Of a stretch of DNA of 64,000 bases, positions 43,232-52,570 are shown in pieces. The DNA lies in the NCBI GenBank assembly GCA_017553325.1, contig JAFZMH010000002.1, positions 62,001 through 126,000 on the forward strand. The letters are read 5' to 3'. Within the stretch, counting starts at the first letter, position 1; every line of letters begins with the position of its first letter. Origin of the DNA: Clostridia bacterium (lineage in GTDB: Bacteria; Bacillota; Clostridia; Christensenellales; CAG-917). Below the pieces are notes generated by a model, which was given only the letters and a program-made list of their open reading frames with translations, was not told the DNA's origin and made no database searches. The position numbers and the translations under genes are program-made.

Positions 43232-44223
43232 GCGAGTGGCTGAAAATTCCGCTGTACTTTTTAGCCTCGATTGCGCTTGCCGCGTTGCTCGCGCCTTTCG
43301 TCATCAAGATTATGGCGAAACTCAAGGCCAAGCAGACGGTGCTCGGCTACGTCAAGCAACACGAGGCGAAAAACGGCACGCCAACTATGGGCGGTTTCAT
43401 ATTTTTGATACCCGCGACGATATTTCCTCTCATAGAGTTCACGCCGTTTTCCGCGGTTGCGGTGTCGGTTATGCTCGGTTTTTGCATACTCGGCTTTTTG
43501 GACGACTTTTTGAAAATACGCTACGCGAGGAATTTGGGACTGAAACCCTATCAAAAAATCATAGGGCAACTCGGCATAAGCGTCGCAGTCGGCTATTTCG
43601 TCTACGCATCGGGTTTTATCGGCGGAGAACTCGTATTTCCGTTCGGGGCGACGCTCGATATTAAGTGGGGAATAATTATTTTCACGGTGCTAGTGTACGT
43701 GGCGACCACGAATTCCGTAAACCTGACGGACGGGCTCGACGGACTTGCGGGTTATACGTCCGTCGCGTACTTCATCACCTTCACGCTCGTTTTGTTCTTC
43801 CTTTGGCGGGACGCGGAAAGCGAGGGGAACGCCGAATATGCAAAACAACTGTTGTCTCTCACCGTATATTCCGCTTCTTTGCTCGGCGGACTGCTCGGCT
43901 ATCTCGTGTTCAACGGCTATCCCGCAAAGATTTGGATGGGAGACACCGGCTCTCTCGCGCTGGGCGCGGGGGTCGCGAGCGTAGCCGTGTTTGCAAAGAT
44001 TCCCATTTTGATTGTCGTTGCAGGCATAATGTTCGTGTTTTCGAGCATATCAGTTATATTGCAGGTGCTGTCTTTCAAGCTCACGAAAAAACGAGTGTTT
44101 TTGATGGCTCCTTTCCATCATCATCTCGAGATGAAAGGACTCAAAGAAAGCAAGATTGTGACGATATACTTTGTCGTGAGCATGGCGGCGGGTGCGTTGA
44201 CGCTGATATTTGCGAGGGCATAA
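43228..44223 (+). CDS. mraY: Phospho-MurNAc-pentapeptide transferase MraY
   Basis: MraY transfers phospho-MurNAc-pentapeptide to undecaprenyl phosphate, making lipid I. The 331-residue membrane protein has about ten helices, the conserved GTPTMGGFIFL, LGFLDDFLKI (metal-binding aspartates), NSVNLTDGLDGLAG, WMGDTGSLALG and the HHHLEMKG histidine cluster. It overlaps murE by 4 bases and abuts murD directly. Confidence 0.98.
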   Translation: MSEWLKIPLYFLASIALAALLAPFVIKIMAKLKAKQTVLGYVKQHEAKNGTPTMGGFIFLIPATIFPLIEFTPFSAVAVSVMLGFCILGFLDDFLKIRYARNLGLKPYQKIIGQLGISVAVGYFVYASGFIGGELVFPFGATLDIKWGIIIFTVLVYVATTNSVNLTDGLDGLAGYTSVAYFITFTLVLFFLWRDAESEGNAEYAKQLLSLTVYSASLLGGLLGYLVFNGYPAKIWMGDTGSLALGAGVASVAVFAKIPILIVVAGIMFVFSSISVILQVLSFKLTKKRVFLMAPFHHHLEMKGLKESKIVTIYFVVSMAAGALTLIFARA

Positions 44224-45522
44224 ATGAATTTGATTGGCAAAAACGTAGTTGTTTACGGCGCGGGCGTAAGCGGAACTTCAGCCTACGAGCTCGCAAAGGA
44301 TATGGGGGCAAAGGTCATAATCTACGACGACGACCCCTCGGCTTCGAGAGCGACGAACAGCGTCGGGGTGTTTTCGGGAGCGGACGTCATAGTGCTGAGC
44401 CCGGGGGTTTCGTCCGAAAAGGACTTCCTTTTTGACGCGAAACTCGAAAACAAGACCGTGATAAGCGAACTCGAACTCGCGTCCTCCGTCACGCAGGCGG
44501 AGCAGATTGCGATAACGGGTACGAACGGCAAGACAACGACGACGAGGCTCATAGACTCGATATTCAAGGCGGCGGGACGTTCGTCGAGAGCGGTGGGGAA
44601 CATAGGCGTCGCGTTTTCGTCCATAGCGGACAAACTGACAAAGGACGACGTAGCGGTCATTGAGGCGAGCAGTTTTCAACTTGAAGGGTGCATAAACTTC
44701 GCCCCTCACGTCGCGGTGCTCTTGAACGTCACGCCCGACCATCTTGAAAGGCACGGTTGTATGCGAAAATACGTCGAGGCAAAATCCAAGATTTTCGCAA
44801 GGCAAACTGAGAAGGATTTTTTCGTTTACAATGCGGACGACGACGTAATCTGCGGTTTACTTGACAAAATCGTTGCGAAGAAAGTGCCGTTCTGTCTCAC
44901 GCACCCGATGACGGACGGGGCGTATATATCGTCGGGGTTCGTGTGTTTCAAGGGCGCGCCGATACTCTCCGTCGAAGAGATGGATTTCAAGGGCAGAGAA
45001 CTTGAAAACGTGTTGGCGGCGGTTGCCGTCGCAATGATTTACGGCGTATCTCCCTATGCGGTCTCAAAGGCGATAACGACTTTTAAGAAAGACAAATATC
45101 GTCGCGAACTCTTAGCCGTCAAAGACGGGATATCGATTTTCAACGACAGCAAGGCGACCAACGTCTACTCCTGTTTATCCGCCTGCGAGGCTATGGACGG
45201 AGACTTCGTACTCATCATCGGGGGCGCGAGACGGGAAGAGAATTTTGACGAACTCTTCGCGCATCTTCCCACGACTGCGAAACGAATTGTCGTGTGCGGA
45301 GAAAACGAGAAAGAGATTTTGCTTGCCGCCCACAACTGCGATTTCGATAGCGTCGATACTGCAAGCGATTTGAAGACCGCTTTTTCGCTCGCATACGAAT
45401 ATGCGCGTGCGCATAGATTGAAGAATCTCCTGTTTTCGCCGTCGTCGAAGAGTTTCGACGCCTTTGAAAACTACGAAAAGCGGGGCGCGGCGTTTGAAAG
45501 AATAGTCAAAGAGTACGATTGA
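44224..45522 (+). CDS. murD: UDP-MurNAc-L-alanine:D-glutamate ligase MurD
   Basis: MurD adds D-glutamate to UDP-MurNAc-L-alanine. The 432-residue protein starts with a Rossmann-like KNVVVYGAGVSGTSAYELA, then SPGVSSEKDF, ATP-binding GTNGKTTTTRLID, NVTPDHLERHG and the C-terminal FNDSKATNVYS and SPSSKSFDAFENYEKRG motifs. Its ATG follows the mraY stop without a gap, so it relies on coupled translation. ftsW begins one base after its stop. Confidence 0.97.
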   Translation: MNLIGKNVVVYGAGVSGTSAYELAKDMGAKVIIYDDDPSASRATNSVGVFSGADVIVLSPGVSSEKDFLFDAKLENKTVISELELASSVTQAEQIAITGTNGKTTTTRLIDSIFKAAGRSSRAVGNIGVAFSSIADKLTKDDVAVIEASSFQLEGCINFAPHVAVLLNVTPDHLERHGCMRKYVEAKSKIFARQTEKDFFVYNADDDVICGLLDKIVAKKVPFCLTHPMTDGAYISSGFVCFKGAPILSVEEMDFKGRELENVLAAVAVAMIYGVSPYAVSKAITTFKKDKYRRELLAVKDGISIFNDSKATNVYSCLSACEAMDGDFVLIIGGARREENFDELFAHLPTTAKRIVVCGENEKEILLAAHNCDFDSVDTASDLKTAFSLAYEYARAHRLKNLLFSPSSKSFDAFENYEKRGAAFERIVKEYD

Positions 45523-45523
45523 A

Positions 45524-46756
45524 ATGAAGAGCGGTTTTTTGACGATTGACGGGGACGCAAGATACGAGACGAAAAGGCGCGTCGATTTGGGCGACGTCTT
45601 CGGTTTTGACAAACCTCTCGCGATTGCGGTGATTGCGCTTTCTATCGTCGGCATACTCTTTATCTATTCCGCGTCCAAGTATTCGGCGAGCGTTCAGTTC
45701 GGCGACGAATATCACTACGTCAAGACGCAGGCAATAGCGCTGTTCGTCGGACTTCTTGCAATGTTCGGGCTGAGTTTTTTCGATGCTGACGGTCTCAAAA
45801 AGTTTGCGTTTCCGCTTTACGTAGTGGGAATAGTTCTGTTGTCGCTCGTGTTTTTGCCCGTCGTCGGGGTGGAGAGCTATGGGGCGAAACGATGGTTAAA
45901 CCTCGGGTTCTTTACCATTCAACCGTCCGAATACGCAAAATTCTTTATGGTTATGCTCGTCGCAAAGTTTATGTCGACGAGGGATATGGCAAAGTTCAAA
46001 AACGTACTCGTCGTACTCTTAATTGGCGGGGTGGTCGGCGCGCTCTTGATTTTGGAGCCGAATATGTCGATAACGATGTGCGTCGTGGCGGCGCTGTTTG
46101 CGATGCTGTTTTTCGGCGGAATAAAGGGAAGGCATTTTCTTATCATCTTGATACCCGTCGTCGTCGGGGCGGTATTGCTCGTACTTCTCGAACCGTATCG
46201 AATGAAGAGACTGCTCGCGTTCTTGGACCCGTGGGAGTCTCCGCTCGACGAGGGTTATCAACTCATTCAGTCGTATTATGCCTTGGGGAGCGGCGGACTC
46301 TTCGGCGTGGGCATAGGCAATTCGAGGCAAAAGTATCTGTTTCTGCCGTTTGCGGAGAGCGATTTCATCCTGTCCGTCATAGGAGAGGAGACGGGACTCT
46401 TTGGGGTTTTCGTCGTAATGCTGGCGTTTTTGTTCGTCGCGTACAGGGGGCTGAAAATCGCAAAGTACGCGCGTTCGAGGTTTTCCTGTTATCTTGCCTA
46501 CGGCATAGTGGCGATAACGACGGCGCAGGCTCTCATAAACTTTGCCGTCGTGTGCGGCGCAATACCGCCGACGGGGTTGCCTTTGCCGTTTATGAGCGCG
46601 GGCGGAAGTTCGCTCGTGGCGTATCTTTCCGCAACGGGTATTTTGCTTTCCATATCGAAAAATCAAGTCAAGTATTTGCGAACGGACACGCTTTATTTCG
46701 CACGAAATAACCCGAAAAATCACACTATGATAACAAAGAAAACTTTGCGGAGTTGA
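45524..46756 (+). CDS. ftsW: SEDS-family glycosyltransferase FtsW/SpoVE
   Basis: FtsW polymerises lipid II into septal glycan strands with a class B PBP. The 410-residue protein has about ten membrane helices, the SEDS motifs YSASKYSAS, GAKRWLNLGFFTIQPSEYAKFF, WESPLDEGYQLIQSYYALGSGGLFGVG and PLPFMSAGGSSLVAYLSATGIL. In Bacillus spoVE occupies this position after murD, so either division or spore-cortex use is possible. murG, which normally follows, is absent; murA comes next. The C-terminus has a basic tail. Confidence 0.95.
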   Translation: MKSGFLTIDGDARYETKRRVDLGDVFGFDKPLAIAVIALSIVGILFIYSASKYSASVQFGDEYHYVKTQAIALFVGLLAMFGLSFFDADGLKKFAFPLYVVGIVLLSLVFLPVVGVESYGAKRWLNLGFFTIQPSEYAKFFMVMLVAKFMSTRDMAKFKNVLVVLLIGGVVGALLILEPNMSITMCVVAALFAMLFFGGIKGRHFLIILIPVVVGAVLLVLLEPYRMKRLLAFLDPWESPLDEGYQLIQSYYALGSGGLFGVGIGNSRQKYLFLPFAESDFILSVIGEETGLFGVFVVMLAFLFVAYRGLKIAKYARSRFSCYLAYGIVAITTAQALINFAVVCGAIPPTGLPLPFMSAGGSSLVAYLSATGILLSISKNQVKYLRTDTLYFARNNPKNHTMITKKTLRS

Positions 46757-46758
46757 CT

Positions 46759-48048
46759 ATGCCTTTGGAAGAATATTTTGCAATAAACGGCGGAAACGAG
46801 TTGTTTGGAAAAGTTGAATTGCACGGCGCGAAGAACGCAGTTTTGCCTATGCTCGCGGCGGGACTTTTGACCAAAGAAGAGGTGGTCGTCAAAGATTGCC
46901 CGTACATAACCGACGTCTCGAATATGGGACGACTTCTTGCGGAAGTGGGCGCGAATGTACTGTTTGACGGGAGAAATATACGCGTGCGTGGGCAAGCGTG
47001 CAAAGGCGCACTTTCCCATGAACTCGAAAAGGTCATGCGCTCCTCGATGTTTATGTTGGGCGTGTTGATTGCAACCGTCGGCGAGGTCAAACTCTCTCTG
47101 CCGGGAGGGTGCAAAATAGGCGCGCGTCCGCTCGATATTCACCTCGACGGACTCTCAAAACTCGGCGCGGTCTGCGAGGAGAAGGATGGAGTCGTATTCT
47201 GCCACGCGAAAAAACTCAAAGGCGCAAAAATTTTGATGCGCTACCCGAGCGTCGGCGCGACGGAAAATCTCCTCATGGCGTCCGTGCTCGCGGAGGGCAA
47301 GACCACGCTCGTGAACTGTGCGCGCGAACCCGAGATAATTTCGCTCGTCGAACTTTTGAGAAAGATGGGCGCGAAGATTTCGGGAGAGGGGACGTCTGTG
47401 ATTGAAATCGACGGCGTGAAAGAACTGGGCGGGGCAACCGTAAAACCGATTGCGGACAGAATAGTCGCGGGCACGTACTTGGGCGCGCTCGCCGTGTGCG
47501 GTGGAGAACTCGTCTTGAACGGAATAGGCAAAAACGACGTGCGCTCCACGCTTTTCGCGTTTCAAAACCGAGATTTTCAAGTTTACGACGACGGCTTGTC
47601 TTTGCGCGCTCGCGCGACAAGGCGCAAAAGGTACGACGAACTATCCGAGCAACTTGCGTGCGACGTGATCACTGGTCCCTATCCGCTTTTCGCAACGGAT
47701 ATGCAACCCGTCGTATGCGCGGTCAAATGTTTTGCGGACGGAGTGTCGAGGGTGAAAGAGACCGTCTTTGAAAACAGATTTTCACATCTTTTCGAGATGA
47801 AAAAACTGGGAGCGGACGTCGTGATAGACAAGGACACCGCGCTTATAAGGCGGGGCGATTTGTACCCGGGAGATATGATCGCCAAAGACCTGAGAGGGGG
47901 CGCGGGGCTCTCCGTCTTTGCGATGGGAATAAAAGGGGAGAGTAGAGTGTACGGTGCAAAATACGTGGACAGAGGCTACGAAAATTTCGAAGAAAACTTC
48001 AAAAATATCGGTTGCGACATCCGCCGCGAGCCCGTGAAAAAGTGTTGA
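46759..48048 (+). CDS. murA: UDP-GlcNAc 1-carboxyvinyltransferase MurA
   Basis: MurA performs the first committed step of peptidoglycan synthesis, adding enolpyruvate to UDP-GlcNAc; it is the fosfomycin target. The 429-residue protein has the GAKNAVLPMLAAGLL N-terminus and the loop PGGCKIGARPLDIH with the catalytic cysteine near residue 116. YPSVGATENLLMASVLAEGKT and the later GDLYPGDMIAKDLRGGAG follow. GCGGAG, 5 bases upstream, supports ATG 46759. The position right after ftsW is unusual for a dcw cluster. Confidence 0.96.
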   Translation: MPLEEYFAINGGNELFGKVELHGAKNAVLPMLAAGLLTKEEVVVKDCPYITDVSNMGRLLAEVGANVLFDGRNIRVRGQACKGALSHELEKVMRSSMFMLGVLIATVGEVKLSLPGGCKIGARPLDIHLDGLSKLGAVCEEKDGVVFCHAKKLKGAKILMRYPSVGATENLLMASVLAEGKTTLVNCAREPEIISLVELLRKMGAKISGEGTSVIEIDGVKELGGATVKPIADRIVAGTYLGALAVCGGELVLNGIGKNDVRSTLFAFQNRDFQVYDDGLSLRARATRRKRYDELSEQLACDVITGPYPLFATDMQPVVCAVKCFADGVSRVKETVFENRFSHLFEMKKLGADVVIDKDTALIRRGDLYPGDMIAKDLRGGAGLSVFAMGIKGESRVYGAKYVDRGYENFEENFKNIGCDIRREPVKKC

Positions 48049-48056
48049 AAAGAAAA

Positions 48057-48083
48057 AATTAATCGCATAATGCGATTAAAATT
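48057..48083 (+). terminator. Hairpin after murA
   Basis: TTAATCGCA, TAA, TGCGATTAA (9-bp stem) is followed by AAATTTC. It is a weak to moderate terminator before the ftsA promoter. Confidence 0.6.
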
Positions 48084-48125
48084 TCAAAAATTTAAAAATT
48101 TTCGCAATTTTTTTCAAAAAAAGCA

Positions 48126-48153
48126 TTGACAAATTTTCTATATTATATATAAT
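48126..48153 (+). promoter_or_regulatory. ftsA-ftsZ promoter
   Basis: TTGACA (48126-48131), a 16-base spacer and TATAAT (48148-48153) are consensus hexamers. The leader of about 45 bases carries a hairpin AATCGCG-CACA-CGCGATT (48171-48188) just ahead of the weak ribosome site. Confidence 0.75.
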
Positions 48154-48205
48154 TAAACTATAAAATACTAAATCGCGCACACGCGATTGTTTTACGGGTA
48201 AGAAA

Positions 48206-49375
48206 ATGGGAAATATATTCACGAAAGACATTGCCGTTCTCGACGTGACCTCTCGTCTCATCAGCGCCATAGTCGGCGCGAAAAAGGCGCAGAGCGTTTT
48301 CGGCATTAAAGCCGTTGCGGAAAAGGCGTGTCAAGGCTATGAAAACGGCGAATGGTACGACGCGGTCGACACCGTGCAGATTGCCAAAGACGTTCTCGTG
48401 GACGCTATGAAACAGGCAGAGTCTCGCACGAAGCGTCTGTTCGTCAGCGTGCCAGCCGAGTTCGTGACGGTGGTTTGCAAGGAGGTTTCAATCGTTCTCG
48501 ACAAAAAGAGACGCGTGACCGAAGACGACGTGGACTATCTCCTTCAAAAGGGCAACGACTTTGAGGGGAGCGGATATGCGACGATAAACACGTCGCCAGT
48601 CTACTTCGCCCTTGACAACGACGAAAAGTTATATAACGACGTGCGCGGTATGAACGCAGAAAGAATAGAGGCTTGCGTATCCTACGTGCTCGCGGAAGAA
48701 AAATATCTTGAAATGTTCGACGAAGTGGGTTCGTCTCTCGGTTTTAAGGACATCAGATATATCGCAACCCCGTGGGCGGAATGTATGGGACTCCTTGAAA
48801 AGGAGCAGCGCGACAAAATATATATGCTCATCGACGTCGGCTACATGTCGACCTCTGTTGCTCTCGCAAAGGGAGACGGAGTGCTTGATTTGAAGTCCTT
48901 CTCAATGGGCGGCGCGCACATCGCGGGAGACATATTCGAAGCGCTCGAAGTCCCGTTCGACCTTGCCGAAGAGGCAAAGCGTCTCGTGGACCTCAATCTC
49001 AACTATACGAGAGACGCGGTGCTCGTGAGTTCCGGCGAGGACCTCGTGAGAGCGGCGGACGCACTCGAAGTCGCAAAGTTGAGACTGGACGTGTTCGCGG
49101 ACATATTCGGCGAAATCTTGAAAGAGATCGAAAGCGACGTTCCCGGCTATATGGAAGTTTATCTCACGGGCGAGGGAATAGCCTCTATCCGCGGGGCAAA
49201 AAAATACTTGAGCGAACAGCTCGGCAAAAACATCGAAATCATTACTCCAAAACTCCCCGGGTTCGTAAAACCCGAGGACTCGTCGAAAGCGTCCGTTTTG
49301 CTTATGGCGGACACGCTCGGCAAGTCAAATTTTGGAGAGGTTATAAAAAAGATTTTCAACGGAGGTAAAAAATGA
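48206..49375 (+). CDS. ftsA: Cell division protein FtsA
   Basis: FtsA is the actin-like protein that tethers FtsZ to the membrane. The 389-residue protein has the ASKHA phosphate motifs AVLDVTSRLISAIVG near the start and YMLIDVGYMSTSVAL in the middle, and the SMGGAHIAGDI adenosine region. The last residues (EVIKKIFNGGKK) form the amphipathic membrane helix. The 1C region usual for FtsA is present but divergent. It overlaps ftsZ by 4 bases (ATGA). The ribosome site is GGGTAAGAA, weak. Confidence 0.92.
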   Translation: MGNIFTKDIAVLDVTSRLISAIVGAKKAQSVFGIKAVAEKACQGYENGEWYDAVDTVQIAKDVLVDAMKQAESRTKRLFVSVPAEFVTVVCKEVSIVLDKKRRVTEDDVDYLLQKGNDFEGSGYATINTSPVYFALDNDEKLYNDVRGMNAERIEACVSYVLAEEKYLEMFDEVGSSLGFKDIRYIATPWAECMGLLEKEQRDKIYMLIDVGYMSTSVALAKGDGVLDLKSFSMGGAHIAGDIFEALEVPFDLAEEAKRLVDLNLNYTRDAVLVSSGEDLVRAADALEVAKLRLDVFADIFGEILKEIESDVPGYMEVYLTGEGIASIRGAKKYLSEQLGKNIEIITPKLPGFVKPEDSSKASVLLMADTLGKSNFGEVIKKIFNGGKK

Positions 49376-50820
49376 TAGATTTTGAGAAATTCGGCTACGT
49401 GCCTGAACGTGAGGAAGAGGACAAAGATTTGATTGAACTCTCCGAAGAACAAGAAGAAGAGCAAATTGAAGAGCCCGCTCCCGAAGAACCGGTGGCGCCC
49501 GCTCCGCAAGAAGAATATTATCCGCCTATTTCTCAAAAGAAACCCGGCAAAGCCAATATCGTGGTCGTCGGCGTGGGCGGCGGCGGAAACAACGCCGTTA
49601 ACAACATGATAAGAGCCAACATCCAAAGCGCGAATTTCGTGGTTATGAACACGGATATGCAGGCGCTCAATATGTCGCTCGTTCCTCCGCAATGCAAGAT
49701 TCAGCTCGGCGCGAACATGACGGGCGGACTCGGCGCGGGTTCCGACCCTGAAATCGGCAGACGCGCTGCGGAAGAATCTCGTGAGAGAATCAAGGCTGCA
49801 TTAAAGGGTATCGACCTCTTGTTTATCACCGCAGGTATGGGCGGTGGCACCGGCACAGGTGCCGCACCCGTCATCGCGGAAATCGCGAAGAGCCTCGGCA
49901 TTTTGACAGTCGCAGTCGTCACAAAACCCTTCAATTTCGAGGGCGTAAAGCGTATGCAAAACGCGGAAGAGGGTATAAAGAACCTCAAAAACTTCGTGGA
50001 CACGCTCCTCGTCATTCCAAACCAAAAACTCATCGAAGTTTTGGACAAAAACATCTCTTTCAAACGTGCGTTTGAAATCGCAGACGACGTTCTCCGTCAA
50101 GGCGTGCAAGGCGTCAGCGACGTAATAGCAAATCCGGAGCTTATCAACCTCGACTTTGCGGACGTCAGGACAATCCTCTCCAACAAAGGTCTCGCTCACA
50201 TGGGTATCGGCTACGGCAAGGGCGAGAAGAGGGTTATCGAAGCAGTCCGCGGCGCGGTGTTCAGTCCGCTCCTTGAAACTGACATCGAAGGCGCAACCGG
50301 CATCATCGTCAACATCACGGGTGGTGACGATATGAAACTCGGCGAGGTCAACGAAGCGTGCGACATCGTCAAACAGGTCGTCGACCCGTCCGCAAACATC
50401 ATTCTCGGCACCGCATTCGTGCCCGACAAGAAAGACATCGAAATCACGATTATCGCAACCGGTTTTGTGGATAGAAACGTTGCTCCCGCAAGAGTTATCG
50501 GTTCAAGTCCCGCTCCGCAATCTCACTCCATAGCGTCCGCATTCGCAGAAGCGGCTGCCGACAAGCAGGAAGAAGAGAAGGTCGAAGCGCCCAAAGAGCC
50601 TGAACGCCCGACTTATTCCAACGAGGACATCTTTGCAAATCGTCCGACGTTCGGTGCAAGGCCGCAACCTCAACCGTATCAACCGACTCCTGCGCCGCAA
50701 CCGGCACCTCAACCGCAACCCGCTCCGCAACCGCAGGGAGAGGTCAAGTCTTCGAGAATGGACGTCAGCAATCGTCAAGTGCCCGCGTTCTTGCGCAGAC
50801 TTCGTCGCAACGACGATTAA
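49372..50820 (+). CDS. ftsZ: Cell division protein FtsZ with N-terminal extension
   Basis: FtsZ is the tubulin-like GTPase of the division ring. The 482-residue protein has a 60-residue acidic N-terminal extension before the GTPase core (ANIVVVGVGGGGNNAV). The tubulin signature GGGTGTGAAP, the T7 loop NLDFADVRTIL and a Pro/Gln-rich linker follow. The C-terminal peptide VPAFLRRLRR binds FtsA and SepF. The extension is rich in Glu and Pro (EEQEEEQIEEPAPEEP) and resembles a flexible tether. The overlap with ftsA and a GGAGGTAAAA site fix the start. Confidence 0.97.
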   Translation: MIDFEKFGYVPEREEEDKDLIELSEEQEEEQIEEPAPEEPVAPAPQEEYYPPISQKKPGKANIVVVGVGGGGNNAVNNMIRANIQSANFVVMNTDMQALNMSLVPPQCKIQLGANMTGGLGAGSDPEIGRRAAEESRERIKAALKGIDLLFITAGMGGGTGTGAAPVIAEIAKSLGILTVAVVTKPFNFEGVKRMQNAEEGIKNLKNFVDTLLVIPNQKLIEVLDKNISFKRAFEIADDVLRQGVQGVSDVIANPELINLDFADVRTILSNKGLAHMGIGYGKGEKRVIEAVRGAVFSPLLETDIEGATGIIVNITGGDDMKLGEVNEACDIVKQVVDPSANIILGTAFVPDKKDIEITIIATGFVDRNVAPARVIGSSPAPQSHSIASAFAEAAADKQEEEKVEAPKEPERPTYSNEDIFANRPTFGARPQPQPYQPTPAPQPAPQPQPAPQPQGEVKSSRMDVSNRQVPAFLRRLRRNDD

Positions 50821-50854
50821 CCGGGCGATAGCGGCAGAGTTTAGCAAACGATAT

Positions 50855-50892
50855 CAACACCCCGACGCAGATTTCGCGTCGGGTGTTTTTTT
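50855..50892 (+). terminator. ftsZ terminator
   Basis: An ACACC(C)CGACGC / GCGTCGGGTGT stem (11-12 bp with one bulged C) is followed by seven T's. Confidence 0.92.
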
Positions 50893-51004
50893 ACAGTTGA
50901 GCGATTGAGACTGCAAAACTCAATAGATTTTTCAAAAAATGCCGTTAGAATAGCGGTTTATTGTTTATAAGTTTTTATTCCAAAACGTTTTTCAGCGGAA
51001 AGCA

Positions 51005-51028
51005 ATCGACAAACGAAAATTTTACAAT
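51005..51028 (+). promoter_or_regulatory. spoIIGA control region: Spo0A box and -10
   Basis: On the minus strand 51005-51013 reads TTTGTCGAT, an 8-of-9 match to the Spo0A box TTTGTCGAA. TACAAT (51023-51028) serves as -10, with no proper -35. Transcription would start at about the GTG at 51035. This fits Spo0A-activated spoIIG control known in Bacillus, where the box replaces a usable -35. Confidence 0.55.
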
Positions 51029-51034
51029 GTGTGC

Positions 51035-51835
51035 GTGACTGTCTATGTTGAACTCGTCATATTCAACAACCTCGCCGTAGATCTCTTGCTCGAAATTGCG
51101 ACGCTCACGGTTTTCAGGCGAAAAATAAAGTGGTGGAGAGTTCTGCTCGCGTCGATTTTGGGGGCGAGCGTGGCGACGGCTTATCCCTTGCTTGCGGACG
51201 GGTGGCAATTTGCAATTCGCATATTGCTCGCTCCCGCCATGACACTCGTATTCGACGGGTTTCACTCGAAAATCAAGGGCAAAAGCACTGTGGATAAAAA
51301 GGACGTGATAAGGCGTGAAATCGTTGAATATTTCAAGCGACTCAGCGTTTTTTGCCTTGCTACTTATCTCGTCGGCGGAGTGTCCTACGGCATAAATTTC
51401 GCGCTTGGCATCGACGTCGCGTCCTACTGGCAATTCGGGGTGGTGACGTTCGCTTTATTAACTATGTTAATAATCGTGCGCGTTTTGGTGGTTGGATTCT
51501 CCAAAAACGCGCAAAAAATTTGTTCCGTGAAGGTGTGTGTTTCGGGGAGAGAAATTGACACAAGAGCCCTCTTGGACAGCGGCAATTCTTTGACCGATTC
51601 GCTGAGCGGTCTACCCGTCGTCATAATGTCTCAATCGGCGGAGAAAAAACTCCTTCGAGACGAGAGTCTCATCGAGGGGTACGTGTCCGTCAAGACGGTG
51701 GGCGGGGAGAGCGATATGCCCATCGTGAGGTTGGACGGCGTCGACGTCAAAGGTAAAAAATATTCCGCGTACGGCGCGCTGTCAAGGCAGGACTACGACG
51801 ACTTTGAAATAATATTGCAAAACACGATGTTTTGA
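51035..51835 (+). CDS. spoIIGA: Sporulation sigma-E processing peptidase SpoIIGA
   Basis: SpoIIGA is the membrane aspartic protease that cleaves pro-SigE in the mother cell after a signal from the forespore. The 266-residue protein has about five N-terminal helices (TVYVELVIFNNLAVDLLLEIATL), a middle of basic linkers, and the C-terminal protease domain with ALLDSGNSLTD. The GTG at 51035 is chosen because the protein start aligns with the family and lies exactly 6 bases after the TACAAT box. GTG 51029 is in frame too. sigE follows after 12 bases, a universal pairing. Confidence 0.93.
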   Translation: MTVYVELVIFNNLAVDLLLEIATLTVFRRKIKWWRVLLASILGASVATAYPLLADGWQFAIRILLAPAMTLVFDGFHSKIKGKSTVDKKDVIRREIVEYFKRLSVFCLATYLVGGVSYGINFALGIDVASYWQFGVVTFALLTMLIIVRVLVVGFSKNAQKICSVKVCVSGREIDTRALLDSGNSLTDSLSGLPVVIMSQSAEKKLLRDESLIEGYVSVKTVGGESDMPIVRLDGVDVKGKKYSAYGALSRQDYDDFEIILQNTMF

Positions 51836-51847
51836 TTTAGGAGAATT

Positions 51848-52564
51848 ATGAAAGAAAAAGTGCGTTTGCTCATCAAGAAGATACTTGAATTTTTGGGAAT
51901 CGCCATAGGCGATAGGGTGGACTACATCTCCGCGTCCAACAATCTGCCGTCTCCGCTCTCCGCCGAGGAGGAAGCCGAGACTGTGGATAAGTTCTTATCC
52001 GGCGACAAAGAGGCGAGGCTCAAACTCATAGAGCACAATCTTCGTCTAGTGGTGTACATAGCCAAGCGGTTTGACAATACGGGAATAGATATGGACGACC
52101 TCGTGTCGATTGGGACGATAGGTCTCATCAAAGCAGTGGGGAGCTATAACCCGTCCAAAAACATCAAACTCGCCACGTTTGCGTCCCGCTGTATCGAAAA
52201 CGAGATACTTATGTATCTCCGCAAGACGTCGCGCACGCGAAGCGAGGTCTCCCTCGAGGAGCCTTTGAACGTGGACTTTGAAGGGAATATGCTCTTGCTC
52301 TCCGACGTGCTGGGTACGGACCCCGAATGCGTCTACAACGACGTCGAATGTACGGAGGAACAGGCGATTTTGAAGGCTACGTTTATGAAACTGCCCGAGC
52401 GGGAGAGACAGATTTTGGAGCTTCGTTTCGGGTTGTACGGCAAGGACGAAATGACTCAAAAAGAAATTGCGGATATGATGGGAATTTCGCAGTCGTACAT
52501 CTCGAGACTCGAGAAGAAAATTGTGGACAACCTGAAAAAAAACATGAAAAATTCTTATTCATGA
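51848..52564 (+). CDS. sigE: RNA polymerase sigma factor SigE (sporulation, mother cell)
   Basis: SigE directs early mother-cell transcription. The 238-residue protein starts with a hydrophobic and basic pro-sequence (about residues 1-28), cut by SpoIIGA. Region 2 follows ([62 protein letters not shown]; several short motifs). Region 4 reads [22 protein letters not shown] clear TTAGGAGAATT ribosome site precedes the ATG. Transcription ends at a small hairpin (52571-52589). Confidence 0.97.
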   Translation: MKEKVRLLIKKILEFLGIAIGDRVDYISASNNLPSPLSAEEEAETVDKFLSGDKEARLKLIEHNLRLVVYIAKRFDNTGIDMDDLVSIGTIGLIKAVGSYNPSKNIKLATFASRCIENEILMYLRKTSRTRSEVSLEEPLNVDFEGNMLLLSDVLGTDPECVYNDVECTEEQAILKATFMKLPERERQILELRFGLYGKDEMTQKEIADMMGISQSYISRLEKKIVDNLKKNMKNSYS

Positions 52565-52570
52565 CGGGAA

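Noticed and set aside
48130-48160. Resemblance to a Firmicutes dif site (TCTATATTATATATAATTAAACT)
   Set aside because: The match needs a one-base gap and four mismatches, and the stretch is better explained as the TTGACA-N16-TATAAT promoter of ftsA.
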